This document shows positions 1 through 6,946 of a stretch of 9,211 nt of DNA, in pieces (position 1 is the first letter of the stretch; the number at the start of each line of letters is the position of its first letter). The DNA comes from Rhodospirillaceae bacterium (lineage in GTDB: Bacteria > Pseudomonadota > Alphaproteobacteria > MPNO01 > UBA2964). The position numbers and the translations under genes are program-made. The notes under the pieces are model-generated. The model was not told the DNA's origin. It saw only the letters and a list, made by a program, of their open reading frames with translations, and made no database searches. The DNA lies in contig PATI01000018.1 in the NCBI GenBank assembly GCA_002712335.1, positions 1 through 9,211 on the forward strand. The letters are read 5' to 3'.

Positions 1-641
1 TACAGCGAAAAAAACTGGAAAAGCATTTCAGAAATTTAGATAATGCGATCGGCCTATGCGGGGATGTATCCATAGACCTCGATTGTATTAATGCTGTAAA
101 AGCTGCGGTTGAAAATTTTGGGGGCTTGGACGGCCTTATTCATTGTGGTGCCGTTCATTCTAGTGCGCGTTGGGATGAACTTGAACCCGATGATATGAAT
201 AGAATTCTTGAAATAAACGTTACCGGTTCTTTCCTTATTGCCCGTGCATGTGCAAATCATATGAAAAATAATAAAAGTGGCTCAATAGTTCTCACCACTT
301 CAGCCTCTGTACTTTTCGGCGTCACGGGAGGAAATGGTCAAGGTGGACCTGCGTATGTAAGCTCAAAAGGGGCTGTAATTGGTCTAATGAGATCAATGGC
401 ACGTGCTCTCGGTCCAGACGGAATAAGAGTAAATGCGGTTAGCCCCGGTATCACTGACACCCCGATGGTTGCCAGTTACACAAAAGAACAAAAGACTGCT
501 ATGAGAGAGCGTTTTCCGCTAAGAAGATTTGCTAAACCCAAGGAAATAGCAGAAGGAGCAATTTTCCTTATTTCCGACAAAGCTAGTTTCATGACCGGCG
601 AAAACATGCACATAAATGGAGGGTCTAATTTTGGTGGATAG
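1..641 (+). CDS. Short-chain dehydrogenase/reductase (SDR), 5' end cut by window edge
   Basis: An NAD(P)-dependent oxidoreductase of the classical SDR family, probably acting on an alcohol/ketone or a dihydrodiol-type intermediate. The frame is open from the first complete codon at base 3 to the TAG at 639-641, giving 213 visible residues. The N-terminal Rossmann motif (TGxxxGxG) would lie left of the window. In order one sees the acidic residue of the adenine pocket (CGDVS, near base 60), IHCGA in the place of the usual NNAG, a TTSAS stretch with the catalytic serine, the catalytic pair in YVSSK (Tyr codon 354-356), the IRVNAVSPG loop and the closing GENMHINGG. The TTG at base 126 is in frame but lies inside the conserved core, so it is not the start. 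The gene converges on the UbiD-like gene with a 29-bp gap. The family is certain; the substrate is unknown. Confidence 0.93.
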   Translation, partial: QRKKLEKHFRNLDNAIGLCGDVSIDLDCINAVKAAVENFGGLDGLIHCGAVHSSARWDELEPDDMNRILEINVTGSFLIARACANHMKNNKSGSIVLTTSASVLFGVTGGNGQGGPAYVSSKGAVIGLMRSMARALGPDGIRVNAVSPGITDTPMVASYTKEQKTAMRERFPLRRFAKPKEIAEGAIFLISDKASFMTGENMHINGGSNFGG

Positions 642-670
642 GCCAACACCTGCTATGCATAAATATATGA

Positions 671-2236
671 TTAACCGTGTCCAGTTTCACCTAACCACCG
701 GAAATAGGGATCTTGCATATTTTTGAGCTCTTTAATTTCATCTTCACTAAACCACTTAGAGAAATCCATTTCATCAACCGGATACTTAGAACGCTCATAA
801 ACTTGAACACCAAGTGGCGCCGTAGCATCAATACCCATTCCACCATCAGAAACTGAGATATTTCCTATCTTTAATTCTGATGGCTGAAATGCCTGGCCGC
901 GACCATATTCGTTATAAACAATATAATCTTTTTGCGCTGATGCACGCGACTGTATAGCCCACATGACGTCCTCGGGCTGCCATGGATCAATATCCTCATC
1001 TACAACGACCACTAATCGCATCCCACGATAAAGGCCCATTATTGCGGTTAACAGGTTACGCTGCATACCTTCATCTGACCTTCGACGTTTGTTGACCTGA
1101 ATAACAAGGCCGCCCCATAAAGTCAGTCCAAGCCAACTAGCCACATCTTTTACAAACCCAGGAGCCATCCTTTCACATAGTTCATAAACACTCGCACACA
1201 TGAAGGGTGCCTCATACCAGAAGGCACCAAAGTGTGGAGTATAAACAATGGGGTTCTTTTTTCTCCTTGTGACAGCGGTAAGTTGAAACGCACGGGGCGT
1301 ACGATAAGCATGACCCATAGAGCGGGCCCACTCAGGATGTAACAGTGCGACACCTTGTTTACCCATTCGTTCCGCTTCTTCAGTTTCCCAGACACGCTCT
1401 CCTTCCAACACATAGCCCTCAAGCGACCACTCAGCATTCGCTATAGTGTAGGCGTCAACTGTTTTTGCCTTTACAACGTCTACAGGGAAACCTTGAATAG
1501 CACCTGCAAATCCAAGTTTATCAGTCTGCCCAGGAAAGATGACCGGGTTCATCGTCGAAACGGAGACTAACTCTGGCCCTACCGGAGGACAAATATTCAC
1601 AGTGCAAGGCACTTTTTTACCTGGATGATGGGAACAAATCACATCCCCCGCACCACCGGGAACCATATTAATTGAAGCATATTTTTGTCCTTCACGGAAA
1701 GACATGCGATACATCGATATCTGGCTTCCACCGCCTGGAACCCACGGTTCACCCATAAAAAGATGTGAACCCGCACCGAAAATTTGTCCACCATCGTTGA
1801 ACGTATGTGTAGCAACTGGAATGATTTCATGAATATGATTAAAATCTTTTCCCGGAATAAGGATCTCTTCTTGAACCGGGGCATCATCAATTATTCGAGG
1901 TGGAATTGGGTTACTAACCTGTTTAAGGAGCTGATGCTTTATATCACGAAAATCTTCGACACCATGAAATCTGTTAACCCGTTCCTTCCGCGAATACAGA
2001 TTTGATATCATTCGAACTCCAGGATAACCTTTGATTTTATTGGCGACAATTACTTTGGAGTTGTCGAACGCCTTTGTAATTGTGCACATCTCAACAAGAG
2101 GATCTACTTCACTATTAATATACTGGACATCTTCACCAAGCCATTCGAGCGTGGTACGTAGATCTGTAAGTGCCTCTTCACGGGTTAGTCCATTAGCGCC
2201 CTTCTCTTCAAGTTTAATGGCTATACGATCTGCCAT
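671..2236 (-). CDS. UbiD-family prenylated-FMN-dependent (de)carboxylase
   Basis: A probable reversible decarboxylase of aromatic or alpha,beta-unsaturated carboxylic acids, cytosolic, using prenylated FMN made by a UbiX partner. At 521 residues it has normal UbiD length. Family marks are the SMYRMSF segment (174-180, Arg177 as the likely cofactor-site arginine), HHPG (203-206), the two active-site glutamates in AEWSLEG (Glu269 and Glu273), VVDEDIDPW (411-419) followed by WAIQSR, and GIDATAP (468-474). The ATG at 2234-2236 is preceded by a strong Shine-Dalgarno, GGAGG, with 7-base spacing. It is transcribed away from the small cupin at 2389, with which it shares a 152-bp divergent promoter region. 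No ubiX-like gene is present in the window. The sequence resembles phenolic-acid decarboxylase branches (gallate, protocatechuate or hydroxybenzoate type) more than a clear housekeeping UbiD, but the substrate is inferred only from the neighbours. Confidence 0.93.
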   Translation of the reverse strand: MADRIAIKLEEKGANGLTREEALTDLRTTLEWLGEDVQYINSEVDPLVEMCTITKAFDNSKVIVANKIKGYPGVRMISNLYSRKERVNRFHGVEDFRDIKHQLLKQVSNPIPPRIIDDAPVQEEILIPGKDFNHIHEIIPVATHTFNDGGQIFGAGSHLFMGEPWVPGGGSQISMYRMSFREGQKYASINMVPGGAGDVICSHHPGKKVPCTVNICPPVGPELVSVSTMNPVIFPGQTDKLGFAGAIQGFPVDVVKAKTVDAYTIANAEWSLEGYVLEGERVWETEEAERMGKQGVALLHPEWARSMGHAYRTPRAFQLTAVTRRKKNPIVYTPHFGAFWYEAPFMCASVYELCERMAPGFVKDVASWLGLTLWGGLVIQVNKRRRSDEGMQRNLLTAIMGLYRGMRLVVVVDEDIDPWQPEDVMWAIQSRASAQKDYIVYNEYGRGQAFQPSELKIGNISVSDGGMGIDATAPLGVQVYERSKYPVDEMDFSKWFSEDEIKELKNMQDPYFRWLGETGHG

Positions 2237-2388
2237 ACTGTTTCCTCCAGTAAAATTATTCCCCTATGGGTAGGGTGAATAAATTAAGATTTCATGTCTA
2301 CGTCAACCGAATCGTAAGCTCGGACTCGATTATACTCATAAATTTGTTCTATACTCTAATTTCTTTACAAATTAAAAAGGAATCTGCG
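2237..2388. promoter_or_regulatory. Divergent intergenic region of the UbiD-like and small cupin genes
   Basis: A 152-bp AT-rich spacer that must hold the promoters of two diverging genes. For the minus-strand gene, TTGACG at 2301-2306 is followed after 17 bp by TTTATT at 2278-2283; this is a fair sigma70-like pair and would give a leader of about 35 nt. For the plus-strand cupin there are two copies of TATACTC, at 2331-2337 and 2350-2356, 19 bp apart. Either could be a -10 element, but neither has a good -35 partner, which would fit dependence on an activator. This is assigned by eye only. Confidence 0.35.
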
Positions 2389-2904
2389 ATGCTTGATAGC
2401 CCACAATTTACCCCTCCCGCAATGACTAATAAAGAAATGCGAGAACAGGAATTTTCTCTATCGGAGAAAAAAACACCCTATGTATTCTCCTTAAAAGGAC
2501 AACTTCTTGATCAAGGGAGAACAGATAGTGTTTTAGCAGCAACGGACGATTTAACTATAAGATTAAAAGTTTATGCATCAGGTGGTGAAAACGAGCTGCA
2601 TGCGCACCCCTACGAGGATCATAGTTTCATGATTTTACAAGGCTCAGCAAAATTTTTTGGACCAGATGACGAAGCCATTGAATTGGGTCAATGGGAAGGT
2701 ATCATGCTTCCGCGCGGTAACCTGTATAAGTTTTTTGCAACCAGCGAAGAACCTCTGGTTATGATCCGGGTTGGTAACCCCAACCACAAAAAACAACCTC
2801 AACCAACACGCCTGAATTCAGAAGGTAAAGAGATGCGAGGCGATTCGAAAGAAAACAAATCAGTAGAGGTTATTTTTCGTAAAGACAGTTTCTTTGGAGA
2901 TTAA
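2389..2904 (+). CDS. Single-domain cupin protein with altered metal motif
   Basis: A 171-residue single-domain cupin, cytosolic, of unassigned function. Cupin motif 1 is seen at about residues 65-85 as GGENELHAHPYEDHSFMILQ, with the metal-type HxH at His71 and His73. Motif 2 is GIMLPRGNLYKFFA (104-117), where the usual histidine of PxGxxH is Tyr113. It therefore either binds metal with an incomplete set or works as a non-catalytic or sensor cupin. I start it at the ATG at 2389 because AAGGA lies 7 bases upstream and the product then begins just before the conserved fold. An in-frame start at 2266 would add 41 residues that look like translated promoter DNA. The C-terminal 40 residues are polar and lysine-rich. 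It converges on the ornithine cyclodeaminase-like gene with a 23-bp gap. Its place beside a UbiD-like gene suggests an accessory role in the same pathway. Confidence 0.85.
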   Translation: MLDSPQFTPPAMTNKEMREQEFSLSEKKTPYVFSLKGQLLDQGRTDSVLAATDDLTIRLKVYASGGENELHAHPYEDHSFMILQGSAKFFGPDDEAIELGQWEGIMLPRGNLYKFFATSEEPLVMIRVGNPNHKKQPQPTRLNSEGKEMRGDSKENKSVEVIFRKDSFFGD

Positions 2905-2927
2905 TATTTGAACTCCTATTAATAGTT

Positions 2928-4025
2928 TTAATCCCTGATGTCTTGTAAAAACCACTCAGTCGGTATTGTCCGGCCAACTTTTTCTTGTAGGGCCTTCTCG
3001 TAAACGAGGCCGCCTACCGATGAAAACTGCAACCCTTGGTTTCCCATGTTATGATAAAATGTTATCTGTTTGTCATCTGTTCGCCCAAGTGAAGGATTAT
3101 TTATCAAGTCCCCAAAGGAAGGAAAATTGACTATAAAATTAAAATTGTCTTGTTTTTCAGGTAATCGTTTGCGCTCCTCCTCAGACCCGGCCACCCACGC
3201 CATAGGGCTGTGACCGATCCCTTTCTCGGTATCCCTGCTTTCGATATCCAATCCACTTTCTCCTTGAGAAATTTTAACATCAACACGTTGAAGAACTTCA
3301 TTAGAAATTTCCATAGGCCCAAGCATCGTGACGTGTTGCCCCTCTGACAACCAATCAGCTTCAAAGGTCGGGGCCATAGAATCAGTGCAACTAGAAACAA
3401 TGTCAGAATTCCGGACCGCCTCTTCTGGATTATCTACTGCTTCGACCTCTATATTTAGTCGACGCCCCATTTCAGAAGCGTAAGCATCCCGATTTGCCTT
3501 CGTAGGACTGTAAACCTTAACTTTTGTAATTTTCCTAACAGCACAATAAGCCTGAAGGTAAGTTCTGGCCATTCCACCTGATCCAAGCATACCAACCGTG
3601 GTTGCATTTTTACGGGCAAGGTATTTCGCACCTATACCACCGCCGCCGCCAACTCTCATATGCTGCAAAATACCGTCATTGATAAAAGCCAACGGCTCTC
3701 CATTCATCGTCGAAAAAAGCATTATCAGACCGCAATATGTCCCCGGCTCTATACAGTATTTATCTTCTGTCCAGCTACCGTTGTCGGCCATTGGCCATGT
3801 CATAATGTCTGATTTCATCCGAATGGCCAGGTAACCACCGGAACACCCCTCCATTGTTCCCCATCGATAATAGCCATCCTCTCGTTCACATGGCGCGTAA
3901 ATATCTGACCGGGGCCGATGGGTCGCCTTTCCTTCGGCAAGATCACGAAAGGCCTTTTCCTGAACCTCTATGCAGTCTTCCATATTCAAAATTTCTTCTA
4001 CAACATCATTGTGTATAAATAACAT
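2928..4025 (-). CDS. Ornithine cyclodeaminase/mu-crystallin family NAD(P)-dependent oxidoreductase
   Basis: A 365-residue member of the OCD/mu-crystallin family, which includes ornithine cyclodeaminase, alanine dehydrogenase and ketimine reductases. Substrate-side residues are visible: Lys71 in AIRMKSD and Arg124 in QHMRVGGGGGIGAKYLAR. The NAD(P)-binding glycine motif is GMLGSGGMA (145-153), followed by a long Rossmann region and the VSSCTDS strand end (210-216). In true ornithine cyclodeaminases a catalytic aspartate follows the glycine of the next strand; here the matching stretch is MLGPMEISNEV, with no aspartate there. Ornithine cyclisation is therefore unlikely, and reduction of an imine or oxo acid is more plausible. 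The C-terminus ends IPTEWFLQDIRD. A strong GGGAGGGG lies just before the ATG at 4023-4025. It is separated by 240 bp from the TPR gene upstream, so it is probably transcribed on its own. Confidence 0.9.
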   Translation of the reverse strand: MLFIHNDVVEEILNMEDCIEVQEKAFRDLAEGKATHRPRSDIYAPCEREDGYYRWGTMEGCSGGYLAIRMKSDIMTWPMADNGSWTEDKYCIEPGTYCGLIMLFSTMNGEPLAFINDGILQHMRVGGGGGIGAKYLARKNATTVGMLGSGGMARTYLQAYCAVRKITKVKVYSPTKANRDAYASEMGRRLNIEVEAVDNPEEAVRNSDIVSSCTDSMAPTFEADWLSEGQHVTMLGPMEISNEVLQRVDVKISQGESGLDIESRDTEKGIGHSPMAWVAGSEEERKRLPEKQDNFNFIVNFPSFGDLINNPSLGRTDDKQITFYHNMGNQGLQFSSVGGLVYEKALQEKVGRTIPTEWFLQDIRD

Positions 4026-4265
4026 CAGACCCCTCCCGTTTCTAAAGATTTACATGTAAAATTCTAAAACGCAGACTGCTAAAATTTTTTTCCTCAGTGA
4101 CAAATATGTTCTTATCTATAAGTTTCTGATATAAGTCATTCGTCCCTCCACACCTGCAAGCCTGTTACCTTAAAAACTAATTTTGTGATTTAAGAAAATT
4201 AAAATTTAAGGACCCCCAATTCAATTCACCGGTCTTATATACAAACAACATCTTGGGAAAAATTT
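4026..4265. other. Non-coding AT-rich spacer between the OCD-like and TPR genes
   Basis: This is the longest gene-free stretch in the window, at 240 bp. It holds the Shine-Dalgarno and presumed promoter of the OCD-like gene, two short palindromes near that gene, and the 3' trailer of the TPR gene at its right end. I see no open frame with a plausible start, no GC-rich hairpin followed by a T-run, no tRNA and no repeat array. Confidence 0.6.
4049..4060. promoter_or_regulatory. Palindrome upstream of the OCD-like gene, possible operator
   Basis: TTTACATGTAAA is a perfect 12-bp palindrome 24 bp upstream of the start codon at 4025. A second near-palindrome, CTTAT-CT-ATAAG, lies at 4111-4122. Their position suits repressor or activator sites, but the DNA is very AT-rich and short palindromes arise there by chance. 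No convincing -35/-10 pair was found around them. Confidence 0.25.
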
Positions 4266-5792
4266 TTATTGCACACTATCCTCCGCAACCGCTCGCCTGT
4301 TTAGATCTTCCAACATCCAGTAATCCGCATCTGGTAATACACCAGCTGTCTTTAATCCCTGACAAATCGCTAGTGCCTTAGCCCACCATCCATGGTTAGG
4401 ACAAGTCTCGCCAAGTTTCGTACAAGTCACAATAAGATCTCGTTGAGCTTCTAAATATTCCGGGTTTAGGTCGGCAAGATTCTTAGAAATTATATAACTT
4501 CTCTCAAAATATGCTCTGGCACTAAGTAAATTTCCCGAATTTTTTCTTAAATCTCCCAACCTGTTGAGACTAAACCAAACATCACGCTGTAATTGCCTAT
4601 TTTGCGGATTTTCTTCAGCCAGCCGTTGAGAAATTTTAAGACCTAAATTATATCTATCGTTGGCAGAATCAAACTTTCCGATTTTTTCAAGCGCACCCCC
4701 AAGCCGATTTAAACTGACAATTATATCTCTTAAGTTTTCGGTATTATTGGGGTTCCTTTTGATAATAGTTTCCAATACTTCCAAGCTCTTCTCAAAAAGA
4801 TTTATCGCCCGCAAATATTCCTTATTTTCAATTAATGCGTCAGCCAACTGACTATTCGCCATCGCAACTTCTCGCTGCGCATCAGTACTCACTATATTAA
4901 GGGCGGCCAGCCGTTCTTTCACTTTAAGTCGGTTCTCTAAATCTATTATTTTAACTAGAACCGGGCCCGGTGTTGCTGGAACACGGACACCGGGGGCGCC
5001 AACAGTTAATTTTTCTTTTGCCTCTAATTTTCTATTTTTTAAAATTAACTCTAGTTTATTGGGTTCTGCACTTGGATTAACAAGGCGTGCTAAAACCTCT
5101 AACACATTCCTTTCGACTTTCGGATTTATTAAAGCTTTCCCGGATTTTCTTATTCTTACACCCGATTTATTGACATTTGATCTCGAAAAACTTTTTTCAA
5201 CCCCGAGGTATTGCCTGATACTACGTTCAATTTCACCGGCCTCTAAGGCAGGATTGTTTAACGGAGATCCCGCTTCTTGAATTGCCGATCGTCTAGATCG
5301 GTCCTCAAAATTTTTAGACTCAAAACCCAAAGTCTTTGAGTCAATAGTCACTGAACTGCTGTCAATACTCTCAGGAGACGCTATGACAGGTTCAACGCGA
5401 TCGTTTTCTTTTGATTTAGCTGCTTCCCGATCTGCCGCGTCTTTTAAAGCCATAAAAAAAATTAATGTTAGCAATGATGGAATTACAATAAAAAGTATCC
5501 AATCCGGAGTAGCTTCCAAAAATGGCAAGATTGAATCTGGAATGATTTCAGGAAATTTAGCCCTGGTTTCTTTGGTAAACTCCGTATACCAAGAAGCAAT
5601 TCCATAAAATGATGAAACCGCTTGAAGCCATAACCACTCCATAAAAGAAACCAATAGGCTTATAGTCTTTGCAACAAACAATATTGATTTGTCCCAAAGT
5701 GATATAAGAAAAATAGATAGGGCTTCAAACCACTGTGACAGCAACTTCGGAAATACCCCGGTAAACCAGGTAATTATGCTATCAAAATCCAT
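4266..5792 (-). CDS. Membrane-anchored protein with four 48-residue TPR-like repeats
   Basis: A 508-residue protein I cannot assign to a named gene. Residues 1-70 are strongly hydrophobic and tryptophan-rich, with two or more possible membrane or membrane-lying helices (about 23-55). A clear membrane segment follows at about 97-115 (WILFIVIPSLLTLIFFMAL), then a polar, serine-rich, probably disordered linker (120-220). From about 305 to 485 there are four TPR-like units. The arginine of the QRD/LRD signature recurs at 307, 355, 403 and 451, and the LG/LA turn at 316, 364, 412 and 460, in each case exactly 48 residues apart. This long-unit TPR type is common in bacterial scaffold and signalling proteins. 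AGAGG lies 4 bases before the ATG at 5790-5792, and a separate promoter candidate precedes it. It probably serves as a membrane-bound protein-interaction platform; whether it is linked to the metabolic neighbours is unknown. Confidence 0.85.
   Translation of the reverse strand: MDFDSIITWFTGVFPKLLSQWFEALSIFLISLWDKSILFVAKTISLLVSFMEWLWLQAVSSFYGIASWYTEFTKETRAKFPEIIPDSILPFLEATPDWILFIVIPSLLTLIFFMALKDAADREAAKSKENDRVEPVIASPESIDSSSVTIDSKTLGFESKNFEDRSRRSAIQEAGSPLNNPALEAGEIERSIRQYLGVEKSFSRSNVNKSGVRIRKSGKALINPKVERNVLEVLARLVNPSAEPNKLELILKNRKLEAKEKLTVGAPGVRVPATPGPVLVKIIDLENRLKVKERLAALNIVSTDAQREVAMANSQLADALIENKEYLRAINLFEKSLEVLETIIKRNPNNTENLRDIIVSLNRLGGALEKIGKFDSANDRYNLGLKISQRLAEENPQNRQLQRDVWFSLNRLGDLRKNSGNLLSARAYFERSYIISKNLADLNPEYLEAQRDLIVTCTKLGETCPNHGWWAKALAICQGLKTAGVLPDADYWMLEDLNRRAVAEDSVQ
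4338..4880 (-). repeat. Four tandem 48-residue TPR-like repeat units inside the membrane protein
   Basis: The coding DNA carries a 144-bp period at the protein level. Units begin near residues 305, 353, 401 and 449, each with an [AN]xRD-like start, a hydrophobic LxxLG turn, a GKF/GNL/KEY segment leading into a helix with Ala and aromatic residues, and an NP end (absent in the last unit). The last unit is degenerate after KLGETC and contains a tryptophan-rich GWWAKAL stretch. Units have diverged, so no near-identical DNA repeat is expected. Confidence 0.75.
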
Positions 5793-5823
5793 CAGGCCTC
5801 TTTTCCAATGATCCTATGAAATT

Positions 5824-5851
5824 ATTCTAAAAAAGAATAGTAAATCATCAA
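5824..5851 (-). promoter_or_regulatory. Candidate sigma70-like promoter of the TPR gene
   Basis: On the minus strand TTGATG (5846-5851) is followed after 16 bp by TAGAAT (5824-5829), five of six matches to the -10 consensus. Transcription would begin near 5817, about 25 nt before the start codon. The -10 overlaps a small inverted repeat, TATTCT-AAAAA-AGAATA at 5823-5839, which could be an operator or chance. This suggests that the TPR gene is transcribed independently of the Pht5-like gene upstream. Confidence 0.4.
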
Positions 5852-5881
5852 TGACCTCTTTTGTATTATTAAAAGGTTTTT

Positions 5882-5899
5882 AGCGCGAAAGTTCGCTAT
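5882..5899. other. Short hairpin after the Pht5-like gene
   Basis: AGCGCGAAAGTTCGCT just downstream of the Pht5-like stop can fold as GCGA/TCGC or AGCG/CGCT hairpins. On the minus strand it is followed by AAAAACCTTTT and not by a clean T-run, so it is at best a weak terminator for the gene pair ending at 5909. Confidence 0.25.
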
Positions 5900-5908
5900 T
5901 AATCGATA

Positions 5909-6904
5909 TTATACTTTAAACTCACTCTGCACCTCCTTCGGAAACATATCCTCTGGTTTTAAGTGCTTATGGAATAGCCCCTGCTCATATCCATAAAGCA
6001 AAAAGGCTTCCAGCGTCGTGCGGTTTGGCTCTATACCATATGGATAAAAATCATCTCCAAATAAATCCCTAGACTCCTCCGCCATATCATAAATCCAACC
6101 AACCGGTACCCTGCAGGCAGTTATATCAAGCATTCTCTCCATGGAACGATTTTTAGCTTCTGTCAGGGCCTTACACATACTTTGTGCCACCCAAGGATTA
6201 GCTTCAAAAACCTCACGCCTTATTGCATAAAGATGCATGATAGGCCAAATACCGGTATCTCGATAATATTGTTTTTCAACTTCGCGATAGTTTGGAAACA
6301 ATCTTACTATTCGCTTGTCACGTTTTTCTACCAATTCCGGTGCATGGGCTGTCAAAATTGCATCAATTTCGCCCGAGAGCAGCATTCCACTAAGCGATTT
6401 TTCTGGCTCCGGGTTTAATACTATCCCCTCAGGCAAGTTTAGCGCGACCTTCTCCTTTCGGCCGGGCTGATTTACCCCAGCCTGATACCATTCTATTTCC
6501 GTCAATGGTATGCCAACATCATGCTCAATCCACCCTCTGGAATAAACAGAAGCGGATTGACCCCATTCAGGCACGCCGACACGCCTGCCTCGCAGATCCT
6601 CTGCTTTCTTTATCGGTCCATCAGGAAGAATATAAACAGAGGACTGACGAGCAACGCGAGAAGGGAAAATTGGTAAACCGACGAACCTATCATCGGCTTG
6701 ACTAATCATGGAGGTGTATTTTCCACTGGAAATCTCGGATATATCAAATTCTTCAAAATTAATGAAACGGTAGAACATTTCTTCAATTTGTAATGTGATC
6801 GGAACCAGCTCAATACCCTCGGGTTCGACCGTCCCCATTGTCACGTCACGTACATGTTCATAGTCACTGGTGGCAAAGCTAAGCTTCAGTCGCGAATTAG
6901 ACAT
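5909..6904 (-). CDS. 4,5-dihydroxyphthalate decarboxylase (Pht5)-like protein
   Basis: A 331-residue protein of the Pht5 family, which in phthalate degraders removes one carboxylate from 4,5-dihydroxyphthalate to give protocatechuate. The fold is that of a periplasmic binding protein, but there is no signal peptide here (MSNSRLKLSFATSDYEHV), so it should be cytosolic. Recognisable family stretches are FDISEISSGKYTSM (53-66), LPIFPSRVARQSSVYILPDG (77-96), DLRGRRVGVPEWGQSA (103-118), NQPGRKEKV (145-153), the GEIDAI segment (178-183), DTGIWPIMHLYAIRR (216-230) and PYGIEPNRTTLEAF (288-301). Length is typical. GTGGAG lies 8 bases before the ATG. It sits 42 bp downstream of the diiron-oxidase gene on the same strand, so the two are likely one operon. 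Related family members are often annotated as ABC substrate-binding proteins. The phthalate activity itself is not proven, because no phthalate dioxygenase is nearby. Confidence 0.87.
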   Translation of the reverse strand: MSNSRLKLSFATSDYEHVRDVTMGTVEPEGIELVPITLQIEEMFYRFINFEEFDISEISSGKYTSMISQADDRFVGLPIFPSRVARQSSVYILPDGPIKKAEDLRGRRVGVPEWGQSASVYSRGWIEHDVGIPLTEIEWYQAGVNQPGRKEKVALNLPEGIVLNPEPEKSLSGMLLSGEIDAILTAHAPELVEKRDKRIVRLFPNYREVEKQYYRDTGIWPIMHLYAIRREVFEANPWVAQSMCKALTEAKNRSMERMLDITACRVPVGWIYDMAEESRDLFGDDFYPYGIEPNRTTLEAFLLYGYEQGLFHKHLKPEDMFPKEVQSEFKV

Positions 6905-6946
6905 ATTATTTACTCCACAAAATTTTAAATCCGTTGGCTAGTTACC

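Noticed and set aside
126..128. TTG as the start of the SDR gene
   Set aside because: The same frame is open to the left edge and encodes the conserved cofactor-pocket region before this codon, so the gene is truncated by the window and does not start here.
642..670. Bidirectional terminator between the SDR and UbiD-like genes
   Set aside because: Only short ATGCAT and ATATAT self-complementary words are present, with no stable stem.
1355..2273. Plus-strand open frames opposite the UbiD-like gene
   Set aside because: They lie wholly or mostly antisense to a well-conserved protein and show no family motif or ribosome binding site.
2266..2388. Upstream extension of the small cupin by 41 residues
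   Set aside because: The extension is not cupin-like, runs through the divergent promoter region and lacks a good ribosome binding site, whereas the ATG at 2389 has AAGGA at 7 bases.
3131..3834. Alternative-frame open frames inside the OCD-like gene
   Set aside because: Shadows of the real coding frame, with low-complexity translations and no recognisable domain.
4266..5792. A defence or NLR-like system built on the TPR protein
   Set aside because: Long TPR units occur in such systems, but there is no NTPase, nuclease, protease or other effector domain in this protein or next to it.
5823..5839. Rho-independent terminator at the TATTCT/AGAATA inverted repeat
   Set aside because: The stem is 6 bp and only AT-rich apart from one C-G pair, no T-run follows on either strand, and it overlaps a promoter-like -10 hexamer.
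5909..6904. ABC-transporter periplasmic binding protein
   Set aside because: The fold is shared, but there is no signal peptide or lipobox and no permease or ATPase gene nearby; the sequence blocks match the Pht5 family better.
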